DNA of 64,000 bases from Atherinomorus stipes (taxonomy: Eukaryota > Chordata > Actinopteri > Atheriniformes > Atherinidae). The translations under genes and the position numbers were made by a program. Every line of letters starts with the position of its first letter. Position 1 is the first letter of the stretch. The stretch is taken from the NCBI GenBank assembly GCA_023101725.1, contig JALJCO010001315.1:523854-587853 (forward strand), given 5' to 3'. Below the pieces are notes generated by a model. It was not told the DNA's origin. It worked only from the letters and a program-made list of their open reading frames with translations, and searched no databases. Shown here in pieces: positions 1 to 11,409 of the stretch.

Positions 1-272
1 AGAAACAGTAACACAAGGTTGAGAATGTATCTTTTATTATGCACTGAGACAGGGATGAGACAGGGATGAGACAGGGATGAGACGGGTAGACCGATGACAA
101 GTCTGAAGTGAGCAACCCCTGTCAACACTTCCCTCAGATGCATCACACATCCACTACCAGAAGATGAAGCTGTTGTTGACAGTCTCAAATGTCTCGAGAC
201 ATGGTCTCGATCTCACAGCGGTCATGTCACAGTGTCTCAATGTCTCATGAGGCTTCAGTTTGACCATCCCTA
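1..272 (-). mobile_element. hAT-like right-end fragment, cut by the window edge
   Basis: On the minus strand the block starts with TAGGGATGGTCAAACTGAAG at about 271 and is rich in GAGAC/GTCTC words, including a self-complementary GTCTCGAGAC near 191. A TAGGGATG-type terminus is common in teleost hAT elements. The other end would lie outside the window, so family and length are unproven. Confidence 0.3.
46..88. repeat. 11-bp tandem repeat, about 3.8 copies
   Basis: The unit GAGACAGGGAT is repeated three times perfectly and then once partially (GAGACGGG). It lies inside the hAT-like end fragment and uses the same GAGAC word, so it probably arose by slippage in that element. Confidence 0.8.
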
Positions 273-2104
273 CTATTTAAATATATCTTAATTATTAGTG
301 ACCCAGATCAACTACATATGATTAAATATGCCCCACACTCTTTGAACATGGTTTTCAAATTATGCTGTTTCAGCTGATCAGAGCTGGAGAGGAGGGATGG
401 ATGCTTGAAGCAGGTGCAGGGCCAGAGAGGAGGGAAATAATCGAGGAAGCAGCTCCTCAAGAGAATTTGGAGAAGGAGGATGTGAGGGGTGACCCAGCAG
501 CAGACAGACTGAAGAAGAGGAGGTCAGAATAGCTGCTGTAAGCCCGGTAAGAAGTAGCTGAAATGTTAGCAGAATGCATGTTAGCATGCTAGCCTACCTG
601 GCTTGCAGTCAGAAAGACACTGTGATGTGCGTAGTAATGATAATAATAAATTAGGTGTGGGACTTTTATGTATTAGGTAATTATTTAATTTGTTGCTATA
701 TTTATCAAGTTTTCAGTATCCTCTGATAACTTTTACTTCAAAAACAGCTGGTGACAAGTAGGGATGTAGCGATATTGGTGATACCACGATATCACAGTAG
801 GGAAACTGCCACGAAATTGTTGTGGTCTTGTCACTGTAGTAAACAGCGTATCTCTTGAGACAAAACTAATAGTTTTCAGTGCGCTCTATGCGTAGCGTGA
901 TATACTGAACTACACACACCATGATCCTTTGCTGCCAGTGCGCTCTTTTGAGCCAATGGGAGCACACGTAGCCCCCCCACACAGGAAAAACAAACGTAAA
1001 AGGTGGTCAGATGAACACAGCATGGATGTAGAAGGATTGAAACAGCTGCTATTCTCCAGAAAGAAGAGAGGGCTTTGTTCATGTTCTGGAGGCCGAAGGG
1101 ACGATAAGAAAGTTAGTTTTGGTCCAGTTATTACTCCACAAGAAGCTTCATCCGTGACACCGCGGGGATCACTATGTTGACTCAGTCGAGTTTATAATTA
1201 ACCACAAACTTGGTCTGTGCAGGGCGGGGTTGTGCACACAGTGATGTCTGTGTATTTAAACGCCTCGCGTTTTGTTCACATTTTCATATTTTCTCACCAC
1301 CTCAATCAGCTGTTCATTAAAACTCTCCATTAAACCTGCAGCAGCGGATGCAGAAGAACATCTGCTCAGCTGACTGTCGACATCACGCTGCACAAAGTCC
1401 CCAATCACGTGCAAGAATAAAGTTCTGGCAAAGCCTGAAGAAGTAGTCACAGTGCATCTGACTGGCCACTGACAGGCGGACTCATTTATTTTTATTTATT
1501 GACTACTAAAGATGAGGTAGTTTCTTTGTGCCTGGGTCTTTTCACTTAGTAAATAGGCTGTTTTAATGCCTGGTTTAGTTTATTTAATATAGTACCTGAG
1601 CTGTCTTCTCAAGAAATATAATGTTGGATTTTTACTTGAAAAGGATTATTTATCATTGGTAGACAACCAGGGAAATAATAGCAGTGAAATTAACAGAGCT
1701 CTCTCAGAGCACCATACAGCTTTTTTTCTCAGCACATGCAAGTACAAAATAAGCTGTTATCCCTCTGTTCACCCTCACAGTATTTAAACTATACCTTAAC
1801 TGATCCCTGCTCTTTTTCTTTTCTTTGCCTGCCTGTCTGTGTTTCTCTGTCTCCTTTTCATTTTCTCTGTTTTTCATACTTTAAGGTGTCACTTTGGTGA
1901 GGAGATTGTTCCTTTACATGGATACATGGTCTTACTGTGGGCATAATTATGTATTTGTTTAAACAGTGTATTTCCACTGAACATGGAAGAGAAATCTAGC
2001 ATTTTTTCTTTGTCATCCACTTTCATTTTAAGATGGGAATTATGGCACTGTTGAAACAATATAATATGCACAAAAATCCTTTATGTCATGTGCCTTTGTA
2101 TATC
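273..2104. other. Unassigned intergenic stretch, with a possible hAT end at 759
   Basis: No gene is supported. At 759 the sequence TAGGGATGTAGCGATATTGG resembles a hAT terminus and is followed by CpG-containing DNA to about 1470, but I could not find its partner end. Open frames at 929-1180 and 1256-1450 are short, overlap on opposite strands and show no recognisable motif. The part after 1480 is AT-rich and featureless. Confidence 0.4.
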
Positions 2105-2176
2105 GCATAAATAATTATTGTGGGCCGACATGGCAAAAAATGCCAGGGCCACTTTTTGGTCCCAGTCCAGCCCTGA
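2105..2176 (-). mobile_element. hAT-like terminal fragment
   Basis: Read on the minus strand the block begins CAGGGCTGGACTGGGACC and continues through GGCCCTGGCATTTTTTGCC, which resembles a teleost hAT terminus. No partner terminus was found within the next kilobases, so this is an end fragment at best. Confidence 0.3.
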
Positions 2177-2481
2177 TGAAGGGTGATTTATTAATAAAAA
2201 CACAGGCAACTATGGCACAAAAATTGTAACAGGGAGGGCATGAACTATTGAGATGTGGACATGGCATAAAGACATGGCATGGAGAATGAATCAACAATGA
2301 ATGATTGAAACCAAGTCTATGTATAAACTGGGACTAATGACAAAATGGACAGCAGGTGACAGATGTGACAATGAACAATGAACACAGAACAGAAAGTGAA
2401 CTGAGCACAAGGACATAAACTACAAAATAAAACAGGAAACAAGAAAGAACTGAGGCAAAAATAGGACAAAAGGAAAACAAT

Positions 2482-3352
2482 TGTCACAGGGTGACCTTGT
2501 CAGTCTTTCCATTATATAACATTTAACTTGTAGTGTCAATGTGGTTTTAGTTTTGCTGTGTATTTAATATTGTTTTGCATGCTTTTATTGGTTTTATCTT
2601 GTATAGATTGTTTTGTAGTGGGGTTTCTTTTTATACCATGGCAAGGACTGGAGTTAAGTGGAACAAGGAACACCTGGGACTGATTGACAGGTCACACCCA
2701 CAGTGCTCGCTTGGCACAGAGGACAGGCGCTGGACTATTTATTGTGCACAGGCAAGCATGCAGGGCTGGTCGGTTGGAGAAAGGACAGCAAGCACGCAGC
2801 AGAGACGGGGACAGCGGATGAAGCAGCAGAGTCTTCTTCCTCCCAATGCTGGAAGAAGCAGGAACGGTGTGTGAGGTTGCCGCCGGACCAACGTGGGAAG
2901 GACAAGCTAGGAGGCTCGGAAAAGACTTGGTTCAACGCCTACAGAGAGATAAGTAGAGGGAAGTGAACCAAGCATCATTCTACTCTTGCGCGTGTGATCT
3001 GTGCTGCCTGTGATCTGCTGCTGCTAAGCGAATGTTCTGCTCCCCACAGCAACACCCAAGGAGGCCAGTGTGGAGCTACAGGACCGGCTTAAAGGACTGA
3101 GAGGAGCAAGCCCCCCCCCTCTTATGGGACTTGTATGACTTTGGCCAACCCATGAAGTTTCAGGACATATTCTGCCTCTTTGTGATTTCAGACCCCCTTC
3201 CTCCAGCTCTCTACTTCAGGCATCTCAGTCTTCTGGGGTTTGGGTCACTGGTATTAAATTACTTACATTGTATATGGGACATTTGTCATTCTTAACAGTG
3301 GAAACGATTTTTTTAAAACTGGTATTTCAAGAACCCCACACTGAGTGTGACA
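2482..3352 (+). repeat. 5' LTR
   Basis: The LTR begins TGTCACAGGGTGACC, itself a short palindrome, and ends in CA. It should carry the promoter and polyadenylation region, although I can point to no clear TATA box or AATAAA; ATTAAA at about 3253 is the best polyadenylation candidate. An 87-codon and a 99-codon open frame inside it recur identically in the 3' LTR, but only because the LTR is duplicated; they match nothing I know. Confidence 0.97.
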
Positions 3353-3362
3353 TAGTCATTTT

Positions 3363-3381
3363 TGGCGTTGGTCGGCAGGAT
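3363..3381 (+). other. Primer binding site, probably tRNA-Ser
   Basis: TGGCGTTGGTCGGCAGGAT starts 10 bases after the 5' LTR. The 3' end of vertebrate tRNA-Ser, read as reverse complement with CCA, is TGGCGTAGTCGGCAGGAT, as I recall it. The two agree except that TG replaces A at one place, so the helix would carry a one-base bulge. The serine assignment is an inference from this match. Confidence 0.65.
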
Positions 3382-3402
3382 ACCAGTCTCACTGTTAAGA
3401 AT

Positions 3403-4413
3403 GGACACAGCCCACCAAGATGATTCTAATGTTCCAGGTAATGTTAACATGCCTATAACTGCACAATTTGTTATGCCATGGTTTTTGGGGGCTGCTTTGA
3501 TCCCAAAATTTGCTGGTGAAAAAGGAAAATTTGCAGAATGGAGGGTGCAGGTGGAGGCCATGCTGAGGGCACAAAAACTGACTGGACAGCAGGAAGCAGA
3601 TTTTGTGTTGGGTGCCCTGGAGGGGAGGCTAAGCGTGAACTGCAGTTAATCAATGCCAGGGATAAGGATACTGGGCAGAAAGTATGGGACATCCTAAAAA
3701 AACTGTATGCCCAAACGGCCACTAAAGCACAGCTGAGGGCTGGGTTTTTTAACTGTAAACAAAGGATTGATGAGAATGTCAATGCTTTTGTGCTAAGACT
3801 TCGAGAACTCTTTTTCAGATGGCAAGAACAGGAGGAAGGTGAGATTGGAGACTCAAATGACCTTCTGGTTGACCAGTTGATGGTCGGGTTACAGGCTGGT
3901 CCTATAAAACAGGAATTGAGCCGACAGATAAGGCGGAATGACCCTATGACCTTCACAGACCTGTGCAAGGAAGCTCGGGCCTTAGAACAAGAGCTGCAGG
4001 ATGGGGGAGATGCAATCATGTCTCAAAGGGTTCATGTCTCAGACTCTAAGGACACAGCTACAGCAAATGTGCAACCATTAAAAGACCAGATACGGACTGA
4101 GTTACAAGAGGGACTGATGGGTGAAATGAAGGGGGAAATCATAGAACTGATTAAAACCCTGTCCGCTAACCTGCTAGAAGAGGTGAGAACACGGCTTCCA
4201 ACCAGGGAGGTGCAGTCAGGCCTTACAACCCTCCCCATGGACCACAACGCAACTGCCCGACGAGCCCCTCAGCCAAGACGCCGGCCAGCAGATACCGTTC
4301 CATCAGCTTATCAGTGGGATGCACAGGGCAGGCCTATCTGCCTGAGCTGTGGGGCAGCGGGACATATCCAGCGCCGGTGCCCTCGTCGACTATCGAGGCA
4401 CCAGGATTTTTGA
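3403..4413 (+). pseudogene. gag: gag (capsid/nucleocapsid polyprotein), one frameshift
   Basis: Gag packages the retrotransposon RNA into particles. The first ATG after the primer site is at 3403 and its frame stays open to 3649. The frame that continues the protein is the next one, open to the TGA at 4411, so one base seems to be missing near 3620-3640, next to GGGG at 3622-3625. The middle contains the helical capsid region (3640-4000). The C terminus has one CCHC zinc knuckle at 4339-4380, with cysteine, cysteine, histidine and cysteine spaced CX2CX4HX4C, as in many Ty3/gypsy nucleocapsids. The protease frame overlaps the last 100 bases in the -1 frame. Function is certain at family level; whether the break is real or a sequencing error is not known. 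Confidence 0.9.
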
Positions 4414-5060
4414 CTTCCCCTACAGCTGAGGGCCAAGCAGTGGGGGCAGTTAACCAGGATAAAGTGCCCACATCACAGCCCAAGTCTGCCTTAATAGGTG
4501 AGTGCCCTGATATTGTTGTTGACATGAATGGGTGCTCTATACCTTTTGTCCTTGACACAGGGTCACAGGTCACATTGTTGAGCCAGAGCTTGTTTAATAA
4601 ATACCTGAGAGGGACTGGAATGACTGATGCCGACAGTATCCCTTGGCTGACCCTACGAGCTGCTAATGGTTTGGAGATACCCTATGTGGGCTATGCCATG
4701 GTGAACTGTGCAGTGGGTAGTGTTAATGTTCCTGAGAAAGGGATAGTAATTGTTAAGGATGAATGCTTGGGGCCTGACAAGGGTATCCTTGGAATGAACA
4801 TTATTAAACCTGTGTGGTCTGCTCTTACTCAGGGAAACCATCCAGGGCCGCTGGCTTTTAAAACCACCTTGCCTCCTGAAGCAGGACCGATTTGGGATCG
4901 AGCCTTCACAGAGTGCCAGCGAGTCATTGCTAAAGGGTCCCCACCACCTTATCAGGGTGTGGCCAAGCTGCCCCGACAGCAATCGGTAGTTGTCCCACCC
5001 CTATTCGGAGATGATCGTGTGGACGCAGGTGTCGGAAGGTGCGGCCAACCCATCCTGTGA
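4314..5060 (+). pseudogene. pol: pol part 1: aspartic protease
   Basis: This frame is -1 relative to gag and overlaps its last 100 bases, the arrangement expected for a Gag-Pol product made by -1 ribosomal frameshifting. The active-site triad is visible as the peptide [12 protein letters not shown], with the catalytic aspartate codon at 4554. The enzyme would cleave the Gag-Pol polyprotein. The open frame runs on to 5060, but the true continuation into RT switches to the next frame around 4990-5005, beside CCCC at 4998-5001, which looks like one extra base. ATG at 4314 is only the first methionine in the frame and need not be used. Confidence 0.9.
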
Positions 5061-6915
5061 AGTGCTGGTGGAGCCCCTCCCAGACAGTGATACTGAATGG
5101 CGAGTGGGCAGGACTTTGGCCACCATAAGGGGAGGACAGCTGGCCTGCAGGATCTGCAACCCCAACCCCTATCCAGTGGAAGTCCCCCAGCGCCAGCCAT
5201 TAGCTCAGGTGACTGAGGTGGCAGCAGGCGATGTACAAGGAGAACAAGAACTGGTCCTCAATAGCGTGGCGCCCGATGTGGTCGAGGTAGCTGTCAGGCG
5301 GGTTGGATCCACCAAAGGAACAGATGACGCCGGACTCCATCCAGTAATGTCCCTAAAGGGGGATGGCCTGACCCCTGCAGAACAGGAGGAGATGACCAGC
5401 CTGTTGCAGAGGTGGACAAAAGTGTTTTCCAGCCACGATGAGGATTTCGGCTGCACTGGCGTGGTGAAGCACCAGATTCCAACCGGTCCAGCACCCCCAA
5501 GCCGAGAGCGGTATCGGCCTGTCCCTCCGAGCTTGTATGCTGAATTACAAACCTTGCTGAAGCACATGCTGGACAGTGGTGTGGTGAGGGAGAGTGCAAG
5601 CCCTTGGGCAGCTCCAATTGTGCTTGTTAAAAAGAAAGATGGGAGCTGGAGGTTCTGTGTAGACTACAGGAGGCTTAATGCACTCACACATAAGGATGCT
5701 TACCCCCTGCCCCGTATCGAAGAGTCACTGACTGGGCTCAAAGCGGCACGATGGTATTCCACGCTGGACTTGGCATGTGGCTATTGGCAGGTGGAAGTGG
5801 ACCCTGCCGATAGAGAAAAGACTGCATTCACGACCCCACTCGGCTTGTATGAGTTCGAACGGATGCCCTTTGGGTTGTGTAATGCCCCGGCCACATTCCA
5901 AAGACTAATGCAACGGTGCCTGGGAAACCTGGTAAATGACTATTTGTTGATTTACTTGGATGATGTTGTGGTGTTCTCTCCTGACTTTGGCAGTCACGTG
6001 TGCCATCTGGAAGAGGTGTTCAAGCGGCTCCATCAACATGGGTTGAAGCTGCAACCCAAAAAGTGCCACCTGTTTCAACGAAAGGTAACATACCTGGGCC
6101 ACGTCATCAGTGAAGCCGGAGTAGCCACAGACCCGGCAAAGACAGCGGCAGTGAGAGACTGGCCAGTACCTCAGACGGTCAAACAGGTAAAATCCTTTCT
6201 TGGCTTTTCTGGTTACTATCGACGTTTTATACCAGCCTTCTCCAAGATTGCAGGACCATTGAATACACTGACACATGGTACAAATGTGCAGACAAGGAAG
6301 ACAACCCCCATAGACTGGTCTCCAGAATGTCAGCAGGCTTTCGACCAGTTGAAAGAGGCGCTGATAAATGCACCTGTCTTGGCATATGCTGATTTTTCTC
6401 TCCCATTCAACCTGTATACAGATGCCAGCTTTGATGGACTAGGGGCAGTGCTGGCACAGATACAAGATGACAGAGAGCGTGTGATTGCCTACGCTAGTCG
6501 TAGCCTCCACCCAGCCGAACGGAATGATCAGAACTATAGCTCCTTTAAACTAGAGCTATTGGCCCTGAAATGGGCTGTAACTGAGAAGTTTAAAGATTAC
6601 CTCTATGGTGCTGAGTTTACTGTCTTCACAGACAACAATCCTTTGGTGCATCTTGAGACAGCACGACTTGGGGCAGTTGAACAACGGTGGGCGGCCCAAT
6701 TGGCTAACTTCAAGTACACCATTAAATACCGCCCAGGTATGCAAAACAAGAATGCTGACGCTCTTTCCAGGTTGCCTGAACAGGAAGGAAAAGTGGCACC
6801 AGTGCTGGCTGATCGAGTCATTGTTGAAGGGGGGAGTATGGGAAGTACATCAGGCCGAGGATCCAGACCTTTCCCAGGTAAAACAGTGGAAATCACAGCA
6901 GCTTCCGCAACCTGA
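4990..6915 (+). pseudogene. pol: pol part 2: reverse transcriptase and RNase H
   Basis: This 641-codon stretch holds the complete RT fingers, palm and thumb followed by RNase H. In RT the motif [18 protein letters not shown] marks the fingers, and the polymerase catalytic site YLDD is encoded at 5953-5964. RNase H follows at about 6400-6760, with YTDAS (aspartate codon near 6421), [12 protein letters not shown] and FTDNNPL supplying the expected acidic residues. The protein copies the genomic RNA into DNA in the particle. No stop interrupts RT or RNase H. Downstream the frame ends at 6915, but the integrase linker is in the next frame from about 6830, next to a six-G run at 6829-6834. The start given is the first methionine after the upstream frame break, not a true initiation site. 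Confidence 0.95.
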
Positions 6916-8374
6916 GGTATGTGGCTCTATGTCACCTTACATGAGACAGCTGGTTACAGAATGGGATAAACTGGTAATACAAAATGGCATACTGGGGAGG
7001 CTGCATGGTGGTATGTCTGGGTCGCAGACTTTCCAAGTAATTGTGCCAAAGCAGGAAGCCATGGATGTGTGGAGAGCTTATCACAATAATATGGGGCACC
7101 CTAACAGCGAGAGGACTCTGGCTGCACTGCGGCAGCGTTGTTATTGGCCCAGGATGACGCAAGATGTGAAGGAGTGGGCTGAAACGTGCTTCCAATGTGT
7201 GTGTGCTAAAGCTGGACCTGAGGTGAGAGCTCCGTTGTTGCCCATTGTAACATCATACCCATTTGAAGTTGTTGGGGTAGATTACCTCTCCCTGGGCCGT
7301 CCAGGTGACCAGTACCCTTATATATTGGTGATGATTGACTTGTTTTCGAAATATGCTCTTGCAGTACCCACAAAAGACCAGTGTGCAAACACCACAGCCA
7401 AGGCCTTGTATAGCAACCTCGTTCAAACATTTGGCTGCCCAGAACGTATCTTGACCGATCGAGGGGCTGCCTTTGAGTCGGCTGTGGTGAAGGAACTTTG
7501 CCAGCTCTATGGGTGTCAAAAGGTTCGGACAACGGCATATCACCCTCAAGGGAATGGAGCATGTGAGAGGTTCAACCAAACCCTGCTCAGGTTGCTGGGT
7601 TCCCTGGCAGAGACTGACCAGGCCCAGTGGCCAACCAGACTACCAGCCCTTATCCAAGCCTATAATAACACCACCCATAGTACAACAGGGATGACCCCAC
7701 ACTATGTGGTGTTTGGGAGACATGCCCGACTGCCAGTAGACTGGATAACTGGCCTGAGCCCTGCTGGGGAGCCTTGCACTCTACAGGGTTGGATAGGACA
7801 GCACCACAACGCCCTGAGCCATGCTTACCAGGTAGTAAAAAACAATTCTCAACACCAACAGGAAAGGGATCAAGCTCGCTATAACAAGCGAGCTGAATCA
7901 GCACCCTTGCTGCCTGGCGAACGGGTACTTATCCGCAACTTCCGTAGAAGGGCCAAAGGAAAGCTGGCCCCGAGGTGGAGCCCAGAGCCACTTATTGTGG
8001 TAGCTCAATTACAGGAGGGCCACCCAGTTTATGTCCTCCGACCAGAGGGTAAGGAAGGACCAACACGGACAGTACATTATAATAACCTTCGCCCTTGCCC
8101 TTTAAATGTGTTGCAGGACAGCCGAACAACTGGAGAATCAGAAGCCCTGGAAGTGAAACAACCAAACCCCCTGCCCCCTCCCACTTGGTGGCTCCCTGGT
8201 TTGATCGTGGACTCAACGGAGCTACAAGGAACACAGATGGCAGACCCGGGTCAGGCTGAGCCACCTGACCCTCCAGTAGGACAAGCAGCCCCCAGTATAG
8301 AGCTTGAGCAGCCTGACTTGCGCCGGTCTCAGAGAGCTAACTTTGGGATACCCCCAGTTAGGTATAGTGAGTAA
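6830..8374 (+). pseudogene. pol: pol part 3: integrase
   Basis: Integrase inserts the element cDNA into the host chromosome. The N-terminal HHCC zinc-binding domain is visible around 7075-7215 (YHNNMGHPNSERTL, then CFQCVCAKAG). The catalytic core has aspartates at 7280 (GVDYLSLG) and 7457 (LTDRGAAF) and a glutamate at 7565 (GACERFNQ). The second aspartate and the glutamate are separated by 35 residues, the canonical DD35E spacing. A GPY/F-like module follows (RWSPEPLIVV to HYNNLRP, about 7970-8090), then a proline-rich tail ending at the TGA-free frame's stop at 8372-8374. No chromodomain is recognisable. The frame is open upstream into RNase H sequence by chance; the real junction with RT/RNase H is near the G run at 6829. 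Confidence 0.93.
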
Positions 8375-8395
8375 ATGGTCGGGACGACCACTGTT

Positions 8396-8410
8396 AAAGA
8401 GGGCAGGAAA
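8396..8410 (+). other. Polypurine tract
   Basis: AAAGAGGGCAGGAAA directly abuts the 3' LTR at 8411. It is the expected primer for plus-strand DNA synthesis. One C interrupts the purines. Confidence 0.85.
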
Positions 8411-9281
8411 TGTCACAGGGTGACCTTGTCAGTCTTTCCATTATATAACATTTAACTTGTAGTGTCAATGTGGTTTTAGTTTTGCTGTGTATTTAATATT
8501 GTTTTGCATGCTTTTATTGGTTTTATCTTGTATAGATTGTTTTGTAGTGGGGTTTCTTTTTATACCATGGCAAGGACTGGAGTTAAGTGGAACAAGGAAC
8601 ACCTGGGACTGATTGACAGGTCACACCCACAGTGCTCGCTTGGCACAGAGGACAGGCGCTGGACTATTTATTGTGCACAGGCAAGCATGCAGGGCTGGTC
8701 GGTTGGAGAAAGGACAGCAAGCACGCAGCAGAGACGGGGACAGCGGATGAAGCAGCAGAGTCTTCTTCCTCCCAATGCTGGAAGAAGCAGGAACGGTGTG
8801 TGAGGTTGCCGCCGGACCAACGTGGGAAGGACAAGCTAGGAGGCTCGGAAAAGACTTGGTTCAACGCCTACAGAGAGATAAGTAGAGGGAAGTGAACCAA
8901 GCATCATTCTACTCTTGCGCGTGTGATCTGTGCTGCCTGTGATCTGCTGCTGCTAAGCGAATGTTCTGCTCCCCACAGCAACACCCAAGGAGGCCAGTGT
9001 GGAGCTACAGGACCGGCTTAAAGGACTGAGAGGAGCAAGCCCCCCCCCCTCTTATGGGACTTGTATGACTTTGGCCAACCCATGAAGTTTCAGGACATAT
9101 TCTGCCTCTTTGTGATTTCAGACCCCCTTCCTCCAGCTCTCTACTTCAGGCATCTCAGTCTTCTGGGGTTTGGGTCACTGGTATTAAATTACTTACATTG
9201 TATATGGGACATTTGTCATTCTTAACAGTGGAAACGATTTTTTAAAACTGGTATTTCAAGAACCCCACACTGAGTGTGACA
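8411..9281 (+). repeat. 3' LTR
   Basis: By eye this matches the 5' LTR base for base at an offset of 5929. The exceptions are a C run near 9040 that is one base longer and a T run near 9238 that is one base shorter. No substitutions were noticed over 871 bp. Confidence 0.97.
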
Positions 9282-9285
9282 CAAT

Positions 9286-11407
9286 GAGGACAAAAACCCA
9301 GATCATGACACCTCTTTCTTCTCTTTTCCTCTCTTCACTAGATCTGACACCAAACAAACCTAATTCTAACAACAAACGGTTGGAAACTGAAAGGAGAATA
9401 GAGTATTCTTGTCAAAATAGTACAAAATACTATTTTTTTCATACTGTTTCAATAGAAAATTAAATCCCTTCGCAAATAGTAAAATATCTCAGTTCATTCT
9501 ATTTCAAAAGTGAAAGTAGCCCACTGTGAAAAAAAAAAAAGCCAGAAAGTTTCAGCTCTCACCAAGTTTAATTCTTTAATCTCATTTTCATGAACTTCTT
9601 CTCTATCTGCAGGTAAATATATGGTAATTTACTTTTTGTAAATGCCAACCTTATATTTGGTGTGATCAGAGCTTTTTGAGGAGTAAATTTAGTCCAAAGT
9701 ATGGGATTAAACAATTCTCGAGACATTTGGGCAAACATACTTCATAGTAAATTATTATTGTTATTATTAGTAGTAGTAAACAAGCATAAAAGCTTGCACT
9801 GAACACAGAAAAAGGGGGGAAATATGCCATGAGAGTTTGGAGAAGTGCCAAAAAATCACCAACATGTGGATCATGTGGACTTATTTTACTGCGTACAGTA
9901 AGTTAGTAATGGCTATTAGGCAGGCTGGTCTACATGTCCCAGTCACTGACAACAGTCAGCTCCTGTGCTGCTGAAAATAGTTACTCATTGGCTCCAGAGC
10001 AATAAACTTTCAGTCCTCAACTTTTTTGCCTTTGTTCCAACACCTTTGAGAGATAATTTCTTATGTTGCTGTTCCCTGAAGATGCCTCCTGAAATCGTGT
10101 CAGAGCGTTCAAAGAAACTCAGACTGATGCTGCCCTATTTCAGTGACAAGCCCGGCAAGGGAGTCGTCTTTTTTTTTTTTTTTGTTCTCCTCTAAAAAAC
10201 AATGATCCGATGCACAGATACTCTCAGTTCTTTTCTGGGCTGCAGGAGACCAAGACTGGATTCACTTGGAGCGATACAAAGCTGAGTCTCAAAGATTAGA
10301 CGGAGGAGGGATCCCCCCAATCTACCGCCAATCTTGCTGAGGAACGCTTTTATCCTTTTCTGTTGGTGGCTACTTAAACAGGGACATCACTTGAGTCAGG
10401 CTGCCATACTAGATGAGGGACACAAGAGATTTAAAAACTTTTGGAAGCTGTCTGAAAGCAAACAAGGCTGACTCAGTCCTGTGCAAAGTCATTTTCTGAT
10501 GTGTCATCACTGTCCTCTCCTAAACTTTGGCCTTGCTCAACCCCGCATTGGGCTTGTCAGAAGAATCGCCTCATTGCATTGGGTTTTACCAGAGGTTATC
10601 TGGTGACATTATTCCTATGCATGAGAAAATTAACAGCATTTTTCCAAAAGTGAGTTTTATGCCAAGCAGTTATTGATGGTGGTGTGAGCCAAGGGTAACA
10701 ATCTCTGTGTGCAGACTGCTGAGGCTACGAAGGACGGTGACCTAAGAAGGTCCTTCTTATGCAACACTTGAATTGCAAGAAAAATGGAGGCGATATCCTG
10801 CAATGTTCTCTGCCCTCATGATTAAGTGAAAGCACCAAAGACCCTTAAGATGAACAAGTTCAACACTAAATTATCCCACAAGTAAATGTTTTCAAAGTTA
10901 AAGAAAAATAAATCTGACCAAAAAAAGCCCAAAAAGCATCTCTAGTAATTGCTTTCCTTTCATGTAAGATTTAAAGCAAAACTCAGTAACTTTTTCACCT
11001 CAATAAATGCTTTTCAGAATACCTGTGGGGATAAACAAAGTGTTTACAGAGCGATTTGATGTTTCCTAGCCTACCCCCGGTGTCTCTGGCCTGTAAGCGG
11101 CACCACCAACACCAGAGAAAAATATAATCCATGGCATATTTACCCGGAAAACACAGGTAAAACGTCCCATTGCAGGAGACACAGGACTCTGCTTTGAGCA
11201 GAGGGAGACGAGCTGCCGCTACCAACGTAGCAAAGTAGCATCAACAAGCTAGTAAAAGCTTAGAAATATATTCAGGGATCAAAATAGAGGAAAGACAGGT
11301 AGAGAAGACGTCTGTGTGCTGTGGGGGTTTAATGGGAGTACAAACTTTACAACAGTGAAAGGACGCCACTAGGGGAAGGCCTGAGCTGAATTTCCTGAGA
11401 TCTGCTT
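9286..11407. other. Unassigned intergenic stretch
   Basis: No gene is supported. AT-rich DNA with short A and T runs (9530, 10170) fills most of it. The part 10940-11230 is somewhat GC-richer and may be a degraded dispersed repeat, because it reads like transposon-type DNA, but no termini were found. Open frames here are under 80 codons and carry no motifs. Confidence 0.4.
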
Positions 11408-11409
11408 TA

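Larger units (their letters stand above)
2482..9281 (+). mobile_element. Complete Ty3/gypsy LTR retrotransposon
   Basis: The element is 6.8 kb. It has direct 871-bp LTRs starting TGTCACAGGG and ending GTGTGACA, a tRNA-like primer site just inside the 5' LTR, a purine tract just before the 3' LTR, and the internal order gag, protease, RT, RNase H, integrase, which defines Ty3/gypsy. CAAT flanks both sides (2478-2481 and 9282-9285). Because the preceding A also matches, the target duplication is 4 or 5 bp. No envelope gene and no obvious chromodomain were seen. The LTRs look identical except for one C-run and one T-run length difference, so the insertion is recent. Three reading-frame breaks lie in the interior. 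Clade within Ty3/gypsy was not determined. Confidence 0.97.

Noticed and set aside
46..88. CRISPR-like array
   Set aside because: Contiguous tandem units without spacers.
929..1180. 83-codon plus frame with a basic stretch
   Set aside because: No domain or homology visible; it overlaps a 68-codon minus frame and lies in a block that looks like transposon DNA.
2575..2874. 99-codon frame repeated at 8504-8803
   Set aside because: Repeated only because the LTR is duplicated; no motif, so not called as a gene.
3471..4019. 182-codon minus frame
   Set aside because: Antisense shadow of gag.
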